Source: Flagellimonas alvinocaridis | GTDB taxonomy: Bacteria > Bacteroidota > Bacteroidia > Flavobacteriales > Flavobacteriaceae | Assembly (NCBI RefSeq): GCF_004916895.1 | Contig: NZ_SNTZ01000001.1 | Location: forward strand, 92,262 to 156,261 | Direction of reading: 5' to 3' | Length of the DNA stretch: 64,000 bases | Program-made: the position numbers and the translations under genes | Notes under the pieces: model-generated | Told to the model about the DNA's origin: nothing | The model's input: the letters and a program-made list of their open reading frames with translations, nothing else | The model's database searches: none | Shown: piece by piece, positions 26,193 through 34,481 of the stretch | How positions within the stretch are numbered: the stretch's first letter is position 1 | Layout of the letters: every line of letters begins with the position of its first letter

Positions 26193-26923
26193 AGTTAAAA
26201 TGTGTGATTATTGATGATGAGCCCTTGGCAGTAAAGGTCATTCAAAACTATATTTCCCAAGTAAAGGAACTGGAAGAAATAAAGGCTTTTAACAATGCTA
26301 TTGACAGCCTTCCCTTTATCAGGGAACACAAACCTGATTTGCTTTTCTTGGACATAAACATGCCCATTATTGACGGTTTTAGTTTCTTGGACAGTTTGGA
26401 CACCAAGCCCATGGTAGTCATTACATCGGCCCATGCGGAATACGCGGCAAAAGGTTTTGACTTGGAGGTGTTGGACTATTTGGTAAAGCCCATAGCCTTG
26501 CCCCGATTTATAAAGGCTGTGAACAAAGCCATGACACATGCACAAAAACATCAAACATCCGCAACTGTACGGGAACATGTCTTTGTAAAGGTGGACAAGA
26601 AAAAAATGAAGAAAATCCATTTGGATGAAATCATTCTAGTGGAAAGCCTTAAGGATTACATTAAGATCATAACTGCCAATGGCAACTATGTTGTGCACAA
26701 AACTTTAAGTGCCTTTACCGAAGAGATCTCCAATGAAAAGTTTATCCGCATACATAGATCCTATACGGTTTCTTTGGACAAAATTGAGGCTTTGGAAGGG
26801 AACAGTGTAGAGATTGCTGGCAAAAGATACGTTATAGGTCGTAGCTATTTAGAAGATGTTAAAGCCAGTATATTAGATCGTTCCATATCCCATACTGGAA
26901 GCAAATCCGATTCAACCGAATAG
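26189..26923 (+). CDS. LytTR-family response regulator
   Basis: 244 aa. The receiver domain (1-115) has acidic DDE at 10-12 (IIDDEPLAV), phospho-acceptor Asp in LFLDINMP (about 55), Thr/Ser in VITSAHA and Lys in DYLVKP. The C-terminal LytTR DNA-binding domain spans ~135-235 (VKVDKKKMKKIHLDEIILVESLKDYIKI, FIRIHRSYTVSLDKIEAL, IGRSYLEDV). It pairs with the LytS kinase. Candidate target sites are the shared motif copies, but this is not established. Confidence 0.93.
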   Translation: MKLKCVIIDDEPLAVKVIQNYISQVKELEEIKAFNNAIDSLPFIREHKPDLLFLDINMPIIDGFSFLDSLDTKPMVVITSAHAEYAAKGFDLEVLDYLVKPIALPRFIKAVNKAMTHAQKHQTSATVREHVFVKVDKKKMKKIHLDEIILVESLKDYIKIITANGNYVVHKTLSAFTEEISNEKFIRIHRSYTVSLDKIEALEGNSVEIAGKRYVIGRSYLEDVKASILDRSISHTGSKSDSTE

Positions 26924-26952
26924 AAAAGCCAACACTTTTGCGCAATCTTATC

Positions 26953-27999
26953 TTAATCAAGCGCTATTTTTAGATATTTAATCTTAGACCTATCGTAGGT
27001 ATAGGTTATATGGACAGTACCTTGAGTATCTTGAATAATGGCCGGATAGCTAAATTCTCCTTTTTCATGATCCTCCAACTTCAAAATATCGTGCCAAAGA
27101 TTGCCATCACTACTATATGCCAAATTTAATTTTTCCCTGCCATTGGACCAATCCTCCCCACTGACTCCAGGATTGTACACGAGCAAATACCCGCCTTTCT
27201 TCAAGGAAACTGCATCTATGCCACTATTAGGATTGGGAACAGAAGTTGTAGACGCCTTGGACCACGTTAATCCAGAATCACTACTCACACTTTCCATAAT
27301 CACATCTTGATTACTCCGCAACAGCGCCTTTATATTTCCATTCGGGAGGTGTAACAATGTAGGTTGAATTGTTTTAATGCCTTCCCCTGAGGGGATATGG
27401 GACTTGGTCCATGTAGTTCCACCATCAGCGGATATTTCCACATGGGATTTCCAAATGGCGCCATCTTCAATTTCTACGCTGGAGGGACTCAAAACAAGCT
27501 CATCACCAATTTGTATGGGCTTATTTTTGATTGGACCCAATATTCCATCAGGTAATCGACGGGATTCAGACCAAACTTTTTTATTATCATCCATAATAGA
27601 GTACATACCCCACCATGTGGAAGGAGAAGGTCCTACCTTGTAGAACATTACAACTTGATCTCGATTGTTTGCAAACAGTACGGGATTCCAACAGGGATAT
27701 CTTAGGGTATCACTGACCACTCCATTGGCAATCAATCTTGGGGCACTCCAATTCCCAGAGGTATTAGAGCTTGCATAAATGGCCACGTCGGGATGTCTTT
27801 CGTGGGTTCCCCCAAACCAAGCCGCCATGACCGAGCCATCCGCCATCCCAACCAAAGTGGAGGCATGGCATTGGGCAAACGGAGCTTCTTCAAAAATAAA
27901 TTCTTCCGAAAGAAGCTTTACTTTCGGAACAAGAGGATTTTGGGAAAAACCAAAGGCCCAGAACAGACAAACAAATGTCCACATACAGGGCCTTATCAT
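26953..27999 (-). CDS. Secreted sialidase-fold (BNR repeat) protein, putative exo-glycosidase
   Basis: ATG 27999 is preferred over the longer TTG-initiated frame because it gives a clean signal peptide (MIRPCMWTFVCLFWAFGFSQ). It has a six-bladed sialidase-like propeller: CHASTLVGMADGSVMAAWFGGTHERHPDVAIYAS at the start, and Asp-box motifs ISADGGTTW and SSDSGLTW. It belongs to the BNR_2 group, which includes GH33-like sialidases but also enzymes on other sugars, so true sialidase activity is uncertain. The gene follows the gluconate-2-dehydrogenase-3-like gene closely. Confidence 0.82.
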   Translation of the reverse strand: MIRPCMWTFVCLFWAFGFSQNPLVPKVKLLSEEFIFEEAPFAQCHASTLVGMADGSVMAAWFGGTHERHPDVAIYASSNTSGNWSAPRLIANGVVSDTLRYPCWNPVLFANNRDQVVMFYKVGPSPSTWWGMYSIMDDNKKVWSESRRLPDGILGPIKNKPIQIGDELVLSPSSVEIEDGAIWKSHVEISADGGTTWTKSHIPSGEGIKTIQPTLLHLPNGNIKALLRSNQDVIMESVSSDSGLTWSKASTTSVPNPNSGIDAVSLKKGGYLLVYNPGVSGEDWSNGREKLNLAYSSDGNLWHDILKLEDHEKGEFSYPAIIQDTQGTVHITYTYDRSKIKYLKIALD

Positions 28000-28052
28000 T
28001 TTATATATTCCTGCACTGGACAGGATCAATGAACTATTTTTTAAAGACAAAA

Positions 28053-28766
28053 TCAGCTAATGAGGTTACCGTCCTCGTCCCATTCTGCTACAATGTTCCG
28101 CTTGCTCTGGTCCACACATTTGGCCAACCACTCCGGCTCGTAGGACACCCCATGCTGATCAAGGACATCTTGGGGAACACCATCCCATACATTGGGCATA
28201 TTTCCTTTGTAACCCAGTTCCTCTATCCCAATTTTTGAGGTATAGAAACCTGTCATGGTATGGTTCCTGACCAAAGAGAAGAAGTTCACCTCAAAGGGTC
28301 TTTCGCTTGAAGGCACATCTGGATCGTAATAGGCAATCCCGTCCAGAATACTTTTTTGCTGTTCTTCCGTAGCTGATTTGAACTCGGTTCCAAATTCGGT
28401 ATTGCTCTTATGGTCCAACCACATCAATCCACCCCTAAGATCCACCTGCATTTGCGGTAGGTCCTTAGCCATGAATTCTATAAAAGGTACCACCTCAGCA
28501 TCGGAAGCACTCTTGAACTCCGCACCTCCCGGTAAGATCAAATCACAAAGCACGGTCATGGTGGCCGCCTCATGGTCATTGAAAAAACGTTCCCGTTCCA
28601 ATTCGGCCACATGTTCATTTTCCCTATCGGTGCGCCATTTTACAGCAGTGGGGTCCAAAGCGACCTCTTCAACCGGGGTTTCCGCTCCAGGCTTACATCC
28701 ATTGATGGCCAGACCTCCGGCCACGGAACCCAATACAATCGATTTTAAACTTTTCCTTCTATCCAT
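28053..28766 (-). CDS. Gluconate 2-dehydrogenase subunit 3-family protein
   Basis: 237 aa. It starts MDRRKSLKSIVLGSVAGGLAINGCKPG, a Tat-like (RRKSLK) export signal ending in a lipobox cysteine. The body has the family's FFNDHEAATMTVLCDLILPGG, WLDHKSNTEFG and NHTMTGFYTSKIGIEELGYKG segments. These proteins are small partners of membrane GMC dehydrogenases, here encoded 3 bases upstream. Expected site: periplasmic face of the inner membrane. Confidence 0.9.
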   Translation of the reverse strand: MDRRKSLKSIVLGSVAGGLAINGCKPGAETPVEEVALDPTAVKWRTDRENEHVAELERERFFNDHEAATMTVLCDLILPGGAEFKSASDAEVVPFIEFMAKDLPQMQVDLRGGLMWLDHKSNTEFGTEFKSATEEQQKSILDGIAYYDPDVPSSERPFEVNFFSLVRNHTMTGFYTSKIGIEELGYKGNMPNVWDGVPQDVLDQHGVSYEPEWLAKCVDQSKRNIVAEWDEDGNLIS

Positions 28767-28769
28767 GAC

Positions 28770-30491
28770 CTACAGGTTTTGTTTTTTCAATTGGTCCACT
28801 ATATATTCTGAGGCCCTCCATGAGAGTGCCAAAATTGTCCATGTACAGTTTTTGTCGGCCTGGGACACAAATGGCCCTGCATCAACTACAAATACATTGT
28901 CCGCATCGTGCAATTGCTGATACTTATTGGTAACCGATGTCTTAGGATCATCTCCCATACGGGTAGTTCCCACTTCGTGAATGATTCGCCCGGGAGTATG
29001 CAGACCGTAATCTGCCTCTTTTCCGGGCTTGCTTCCGAGCACTTCACCACCAAGATTGGTAAGTATTTGCTCAAAGGTATCGTGCATGTGAATGGCTTGC
29101 TTATGCTCATATTCGGACCATTTGTAATGGAAACGCAATACAGGGATACCCCATTCATCGACCGTGTTGGGGTCTATTTCACAATAGTTGTCCTTATAGG
29201 CAATAGACTCTCCCCGTCCACTTAGCCCCACCAAGGCCCCATAATATTTTTTGGCATCGCTACGTAGCACATCTCCATAACCGCCGACCTTGGTTCCGAA
29301 GAATTTATTGAACTCGTTGACATTAAAGCCAAAACCGTAGCTTGGCATACCCATACCGCCCCATATTTCAATATGGTAGCCTCGTGGGAAATCCAGTTTG
29401 GAGTTATCGCCCCACCAAGGTGAATACACATGCATTCCGCCTACCCCATCTTCATTGTATGACACCTTTCGGTTCATCAAATCGGGAACGAAGGCCATTC
29501 TGTCCGCCCCAGTGGAATCATGGAGATATTTACCCACAATATCACTACTGTTCCCCAATCCATTGGGGTGTTGTGGACTCTTGGAATTCATCAGAATCCT
29601 AGCGGTACTACAGGCAGATGCACCCAATACCACTACTTTGCCCTTGAGCTTATATTCTTTTCTGTCTTCTTTATTGATATAGGAAACTCCGGTTGCCTTA
29701 CCTTCATCATCAACCGTTACTTCACGAACCACACAGTTCACGAACAAATCCACTTGACCCCTACTCTTCTGGGCCGGGAAAATCAAACAGGTCCCTGCTG
29801 AAAAATCAGCATATACCTGACAGGCACGGCTACACTGTCCACAATAGAAACAGACCCCTCTGTCATTGTTGATCCGCTTGGTAAGCATGGACATCCGCGA
29901 TGGATATACCGGAACTCCGGTTTTTCTCGCTCCCTTGATATAGAAAAGCTCATGCAGCCTTGGTTTTGGGGGAGGAAGGAAAAATCCATCTGGATTATTG
30001 TGGATGTTCTCCTTGGTTCCAAACACCCCTATCATTTTGTCCACCTTGTCGTAGTATGGCTTTACGTCATCGTAGCTTATGGGCCAATCATCCCCGTGGC
30101 CATCAATACTTTTGTGCTTAAAATCGTCCGGACCAAAACGCAAAGAGATACGCCCCCAGTGGTTGGTACGCCCTCCCAACATGTGGGAACGAAACCAATC
30201 GAACTTGGTGCCATCCTTGTGTGTATAGGGCTCCCCTTCAATCTCCCAACCTCCGTAGGCAGAATCAAAATCTCCAAAGGGTCTTACTGTGCCAGCCCCT
30301 CTTCTGGGCGACTCGTAGGGCCACCTTAATTGTGTTTTCTGTTCTGGATCGGCTGGATCAAAGAACGGACCTGCCTCCACCACGGCCACTTTCAGGCCTG
30401 CATCGGCCAGTACTTTTGTGGCCATACCTCCTCCTGCTCCAGAGCCTACAACTATGGCATCATATACCGTTGAATCTTCTATTATCTGCAT
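28770..30491 (-). CDS. GMC-family FAD-dependent oxidoreductase
   Basis: 573 aa. N-terminal FAD site AIVVGSGAGGGMATKVLADAGLKVAVVEAG (about 11-41), GGRTNHWGRISLRF (about 111-124) and the C-terminal GMC signature HEVGTTRMGDDPKTSVTNKYQQLHDADNVFVVDAG. A cysteine cluster, CFYCGQCSRAC (about 214-224), lies in the middle and may bind an Fe-S cluster or metal; it recurs in gluconate dehydrogenase-like members. Lack of an own signal suggests export with the Tat-type subunit. Likely function: oxidation of a sugar or sugar alcohol with electrons going to the respiratory chain. The substrate is unknown. Confidence 0.9.
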   Translation of the reverse strand: MQIIEDSTVYDAIVVGSGAGGGMATKVLADAGLKVAVVEAGPFFDPADPEQKTQLRWPYESPRRGAGTVRPFGDFDSAYGGWEIEGEPYTHKDGTKFDWFRSHMLGGRTNHWGRISLRFGPDDFKHKSIDGHGDDWPISYDDVKPYYDKVDKMIGVFGTKENIHNNPDGFFLPPPKPRLHELFYIKGARKTGVPVYPSRMSMLTKRINNDRGVCFYCGQCSRACQVYADFSAGTCLIFPAQKSRGQVDLFVNCVVREVTVDDEGKATGVSYINKEDRKEYKLKGKVVVLGASACSTARILMNSKSPQHPNGLGNSSDIVGKYLHDSTGADRMAFVPDLMNRKVSYNEDGVGGMHVYSPWWGDNSKLDFPRGYHIEIWGGMGMPSYGFGFNVNEFNKFFGTKVGGYGDVLRSDAKKYYGALVGLSGRGESIAYKDNYCEIDPNTVDEWGIPVLRFHYKWSEYEHKQAIHMHDTFEQILTNLGGEVLGSKPGKEADYGLHTPGRIIHEVGTTRMGDDPKTSVTNKYQQLHDADNVFVVDAGPFVSQADKNCTWTILALSWRASEYIVDQLKKQNL

Positions 30492-30672
30492 TGCGACTTT
30501 TAATTCTTTCTATTATACATTAAAGCGGGTTAGCTCCCAAAGATGAAAAATAGGGGTAAAAATTTAATACAACAATAAATCTGTATCAAATTCTTAACTT
30601 TTGATAGCCAAACCAACACTTTCTTGACATATCGTTAATATTCTTACTTTTCCGCATAGCATTTTAAATTTT

Positions 30673-30685
30673 TTAGACCAACGAC
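30673..30685 (+). promoter_or_regulatory. Shared motif copy C (TTAGACCAACGAC)
   Basis: It is preceded by AAATTTT, as in copies A and B, and lies ~180 bases from the GMC start and ~170 from araC. Confidence 0.35.
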
Positions 30686-30833
30686 GAATCCAAATAGATT
30701 AATGTACCAAGAGAACTTCCCCAACACTCAATGGTTTTATCTTGACCAATACAGCATTTACTATCAAAACAAATTCACTTAAGCGTACTATTTATACCTT
30801 TTTAAAGAGGTTTTAATAAAATCTGTACATTTA

Positions 30834-30851
30834 TGCACACTGAATTGTGCA
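30834..30851. promoter_or_regulatory. Inverted repeat TGCACA-N6-TGTGCA at the araC start
   Basis: The 6-bp arms (30834-30839, 30846-30851) end 3 bases before the ATG at 30855. It is a candidate autoregulatory operator or a small leader hairpin that could mask translation. Confidence 0.4.
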
Positions 30852-30854
30852 ATC

Positions 30855-31724
30855 ATGAAACTTCATTTGCTAAATCGGAGAAGCAACACCGGCTCTTCTT
30901 TTACCATTACCCATAATTGCCATCCTCATTTTTTAAAAATTTGGCACTATCATGCCGAACTCGAACTGGTATTGATTAAAAAAAGTACCGGCACACGGTT
31001 TATTGGAGACAGTATTCAAAAATTTCAAGTTGGCGAAGTAGTACTTTTAGGGAAGAACCTACCCCATATGTGGTTAAATGATGAATCTTATTTTGAAGAA
31101 GATATTCCCGACGCGGCCGAAGCCATATCCATCCATTTTACCGAAGATTTTTTGGGGGAGCATTTTTTCAAATCTGCCGAATTTTCACATATTGGCCTTA
31201 TGCTGCGCACAGCATTGAGAGGCATTAAATTCCATTCCATCCCTCCTGTCTTATACGAGTCTTTCGAAAACATGCTCTCCATGAACGCCTTCTCCAAAGC
31301 AATAGCTTTGATTGAACTATTGAACCAATTGGCCAGACATAAAGAATATGAACTGTTGTCCAGCATTGGATATGTGAACAGCTTTGGGCAAATTGAAAAT
31401 GAAAGACTTCGCAAGGTATATGAATACATTTTTGACAACTTCAAGAGTGATGTCAACCTAAACAATGTAGCAGAATTGGTAGGGATGAATCCATCAGCCT
31501 TTAGTAGATTCTTTAAAAGAATACACCGAAAACCATTTACGCGATATCTCAACGAGATACGCATTGGGTATGCTTGCAAACTGTTGCTTGAAAGCGAAAA
31601 CAGCATTGCAGGAGCAGCTTATGAATCAGGGTTTAATAACATTTCCAACTTTAACAGACAGTTCAAGGCCATTAAAGCTACATCCCCTACTGATTACATC
31701 AAATCATACAAAAAATCCGGGTGA
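30855..31724 (+). CDS. AraC-family transcriptional regulator
   Basis: 289 aa. A cupin-type N-terminal ligand domain (about 10-130: FLKIWHYHAELELVLIKKSTGTRFIGDSIQKFQVGEVVLLGKNLPHMW) precedes a C-terminal double helix-turn-helix (about 190-285: VYEYIFDNFKSDVNLNNVAELVGMNPSAFSRFFKRIHRKPF, GYACKLLLESENSIAGAAYESGFNNISNFNRQFK). It lies directly upstream of the fucose operon in the same direction, so it is the best candidate for its activator, sensing fucose or a catabolite. A terminator at 31740 separates the two transcripts. Confidence 0.93.
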   Translation: MKLHLLNRRSNTGSSFTITHNCHPHFLKIWHYHAELELVLIKKSTGTRFIGDSIQKFQVGEVVLLGKNLPHMWLNDESYFEEDIPDAAEAISIHFTEDFLGEHFFKSAEFSHIGLMLRTALRGIKFHSIPPVLYESFENMLSMNAFSKAIALIELLNQLARHKEYELLSSIGYVNSFGQIENERLRKVYEYIFDNFKSDVNLNNVAELVGMNPSAFSRFFKRIHRKPFTRYLNEIRIGYACKLLLESENSIAGAAYESGFNNISNFNRQFKAIKATSPTDYIKSYKKSG

Positions 31725-31739
31725 TTTTGCATTAAGGCA

Positions 31740-31767
31740 AAAAAAGTATTGAATTCGGTACTTTTTT
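31740..31767 (+). terminator. Terminator after araC
   Basis: AAAAAAGTA (31740-31748) pairs with TACTTTTTT (31759-31767) around TTGAATTCGG. The T-run is part of the stem. It isolates araC from the fucose operon. Confidence 0.75.
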
Positions 31768-31793
31768 AGGTAGTGTATAAGCACCAACACTTC

Positions 31794-31801
31794 TAATTTT
31801 G
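31794..31801 (+). promoter_or_regulatory. -7 box (TAATTTTG) of the fucose operon
   Basis: A perfect TAnnTTTG lies 26 bases before the first ATG. No good TTTG is found 19-21 bases upstream, which is what an activator-dependent promoter would look like; the adjacent AraC protein is the obvious candidate. Confidence 0.45.
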
Positions 31802-31827
31802 GTAAGATTCACACTAGTATAATCTTT

Positions 31828-33144
31828 ATGCCTACAATAACAGCACTAGAAGTGCGCGACATCCGCTTCCCCACAAGCCAATCGTTGGATGGTTCGGATG
31901 CCATGAATCCTGACCCCGATTATTCGGCGGCTTATGTTATTCTTAAAACCGATCATCCAAAAAATCTTGAAGGCCATGGGCTCACTTTTACCATTGGTCG
32001 AGGTAACGAAATTTGCGCAGCTGCCATTAAAGCCATGTCCCACTTAGTAGTGGGTAAAAGCTTGGAAAGTTTTACGGCCAACATGGGGGAATTTTGGAAA
32101 ATGGTCACAGGCGACAGCCAATTGAGATGGTTGGGGCCGGAAAAAGGAGTCATACACTTGGCAACCGGGGCCTTGGTCAATGCCGTTTGGGACCTGTATG
32201 CCAAAATCGAGGGGAAACCACTTTGGAAACTCATAGCAGATATGAGCCCAGAAGAACTACTCTCCTGCGTTGATTTCACATACATTACCGATGCCATTAC
32301 GCCTACAGAGGCCTTGGAGATCCTTAAAAAGCAAGAATCCACCAAAAAGGAACGCATTGATGCCCTATTGAGCAACGGTTACCCTGCCTACACCACCTCA
32401 GCAGGTTGGTTGGGCTATTCCGATGAAAAAGTAAGACGCCTATGCCGTGAAGCCAAAGAGGAAGGCTTTACCCATATGAAGATGAAAGTGGGTTCCGACC
32501 TGCAGGATGACATGCGAAGGGCTGCTCTTATCCGGGAGGAAATTGGCAATGATCTTAAATTGATGATGGATGCCAATCAAAAATGGGATGTACAGGAAGC
32601 TATCGATAATATGGCCCAACTGAAAAAGTTCAACCCATATTGGATCGAGGAGCCTACAAGCCCAGATGATATCTTGGGACATGCCAAAATAGCCAAGGCC
32701 GTTGCCCCCATCAAAGTAGCCACTGGAGAACACTGTCAAAACCGGGTCATTTTTAAACAATTCATGCAAGCTGGGTCTTTTGAGATTTGTCAGATAGACA
32801 GCTGCAGGGTTGGTGGTGTCAATGAAAACTTGGCCATATTGCTCATGGCCGCCAAATTCAATATTCCCGTATGCCCCCATGCCGGGGGAGTGGGGCTATG
32901 CGAGTATGTACAGCACCTCTCCATGATAGACTACATCTGTATAAGTGGTAGCATGGAAGGCCGGGTCATTGAATATGTGGACCACCTCCACGAGCATTTT
33001 CTGGACCCAGTGGTCATCAAAAATGGGGCCTATATGCCCCCGAACATGCCTGGGTATAGCATCCAGATGAAAGAACAATCTTTGGAAGACCACGCCTTCC
33101 CAAGTGGAAAAGTGTGGAACACCCTTCAAACCTCAACGATATGA
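31828..33144 (+). CDS. L-fuconate dehydratase (enolase superfamily)
   Basis: 438 aa with the mandelate-racemase/enolase fold and the fuconate dehydratase start (ALEVRDIRFPTSQSLDGSDAMNPDPDYSAAYVIL). The catalytic set is visible: KxK base in HMKMKVG (about 214-220), metal ligands Asp in MDANQ, Glu in WIEEP and Glu in ATGEHC, and the general acid/base His in CPHAGGVGL. It dehydrates L-fuconate to 2-keto-3-deoxy-L-fuconate in the cytoplasm. It is first in the operon, and its stop overlaps the start of the next gene (ATGA at 33141). Confidence 0.94.
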   Translation: MPTITALEVRDIRFPTSQSLDGSDAMNPDPDYSAAYVILKTDHPKNLEGHGLTFTIGRGNEICAAAIKAMSHLVVGKSLESFTANMGEFWKMVTGDSQLRWLGPEKGVIHLATGALVNAVWDLYAKIEGKPLWKLIADMSPEELLSCVDFTYITDAITPTEALEILKKQESTKKERIDALLSNGYPAYTTSAGWLGYSDEKVRRLCREAKEEGFTHMKMKVGSDLQDDMRRAALIREEIGNDLKLMMDANQKWDVQEAIDNMAQLKKFNPYWIEEPTSPDDILGHAKIAKAVAPIKVATGEHCQNRVIFKQFMQAGSFEICQIDSCRVGGVNENLAILLMAAKFNIPVCPHAGGVGLCEYVQHLSMIDYICISGSMEGRVIEYVDHLHEHFLDPVVIKNGAYMPPNMPGYSIQMKEQSLEDHAFPSGKVWNTLQTSTI

Positions 33145-34481
33145 AACCTCTAACAAAAATCTGTACTGCCCTAATTCTTTTTTGCAGCCTATTGGTCCAA
33201 GGCCAAGGCCAAAAAAACTATCAACCCTCTCCCGAGAACCTTGAGGCCAGGCAATGGTTCCAAGATGCCAAATTTGGGTTGTTCGTGCACTGGGGAGTCT
33301 ACAGCATTCTAGGCGATGGCGAATGGGTCATGAACAACCAGAACATTCCCGTTGACGCTTATGAGAAATTGCCCGCATTTTTCAATCCCATCGATTTTGA
33401 TGCCGAAGAATGGGTTAAAATGGTAAAGGATGCCGGGATGAAATATATAACCATCACCAGCAGACACCATGACGGTTTTTCCATGTTCGATACCAAGGCT
33501 AGCGATTACAATATTGTGGATAGCACTCCCTATGGGAAAGATGTATTGAAGCAATTGGCCGATGCTTGCAAAAAAGAGGACATCAAACTATTTTTCTATT
33601 ACTCTCTGTTGGATTGGAACCGGGACGATTACTATCCAAGGGGAAGAACAGGAACAGGCATTCCTGGGAGAGGAGAAGGAGAATGGAAAAACTATATTGA
33701 ATTCATGAAGACCCAGCTCACCGAGCTTTTGACCAATTATGGAGATATCGCCGGAATTTGGTTTGATGGCCATTGGGACCAAAAAGAATGGGATGGCAAA
33801 AAATTTGGAAAATTGAAGGTAGATTGGCATTATAACGAAATCTATAAACTGATCCACGACCTTCAGCCCCAATGTCTGATTGGGAACAACCACCACATTG
33901 CCCCAATTGAAGGGGAAGATTTTCAGATGTTCGAAAAAGACCTTCCCGGAAGAAATACAACAGGCTTTGGCACCTCGGAATCCGACATAGGCCAACTGCC
34001 GTTTGAAGTTTGTGAGACCATCAATGGATCGTGGGGTTTCAACCTTCAAGATAGAAAACATAAATCCGAAAAAGAGCTGGTACAGTACATTGTAAAAGCC
34101 GCCGGCTATGGCAGCAACCTATTACTGAACGTAGGACCAATGCCCAATGGAAAAATTCAGGACGAACACAAGGAATCCCTGAAACAAATGGGAGATTGGT
34201 TGCGTAAAAATGGAGAGACCATCTACGGGACCAAAGCGGGACCTTCGGGCCCAACCGATGAATATGCCACCACCCAAAAAGGGAAAACGATCTACGTACA
34301 TCTGTTGCAGAACAAGGACGTGGTTTTTATTGAAGGATTCAACCAGCGGATCAAGCAGATAACCTATTACGGCACCCAGCAAAAAGTGACCCATGAATTC
34401 AACGATTATGGCCTATTGCTGAAAATTCAGGAAGACCGACAAGACCCTATAGACACCATTATAGAAATTACCCTCAGGTGA
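33141..34481 (+). CDS. Alpha-L-fucosidase, GH29 (first of four)
   Basis: 446 aa from ATG 33141. An upstream in-frame ATG (33114) lies inside fuconate dehydratase and would spoil the signal peptide MKPLTKICTALILFCSLLVQG. GH29 landmarks are QWFQDAKFGLFVHWGVYSILG, MKYITITSRHHDGFSMFDTKASDYN and IWFDGHWD with nucleophile Asp209. It removes terminal alpha-L-fucose with retention, in the periplasm. It is 450 residues long, without accessory modules. Confidence 0.94.
   Translation: MKPLTKICTALILFCSLLVQGQGQKNYQPSPENLEARQWFQDAKFGLFVHWGVYSILGDGEWVMNNQNIPVDAYEKLPAFFNPIDFDAEEWVKMVKDAGMKYITITSRHHDGFSMFDTKASDYNIVDSTPYGKDVLKQLADACKKEDIKLFFYYSLLDWNRDDYYPRGRTGTGIPGRGEGEWKNYIEFMKTQLTELLTNYGDIAGIWFDGHWDQKEWDGKKFGKLKVDWHYNEIYKLIHDLQPQCLIGNNHHIAPIEGEDFQMFEKDLPGRNTTGFGTSESDIGQLPFEVCETINGSWGFNLQDRKHKSEKELVQYIVKAAGYGSNLLLNVGPMPNGKIQDEHKESLKQMGDWLRKNGETIYGTKAGPSGPTDEYATTQKGKTIYVHLLQNKDVVFIEGFNQRIKQITYYGTQQKVTHEFNDYGLLLKIQEDRQDPIDTIIEITLR

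Larger units (their letters stand above)
30492..30854. other. Divergent intergenic region, GMC operon / araC
   Basis: 363 bases without a gene. It contains shared motif copy C (30673-30685), AT-rich promoter-like DNA, and an 18-base inverted repeat before the araC start. Promoter elements for both directions are probably here; I could not fix them with confidence. Confidence 0.7.
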
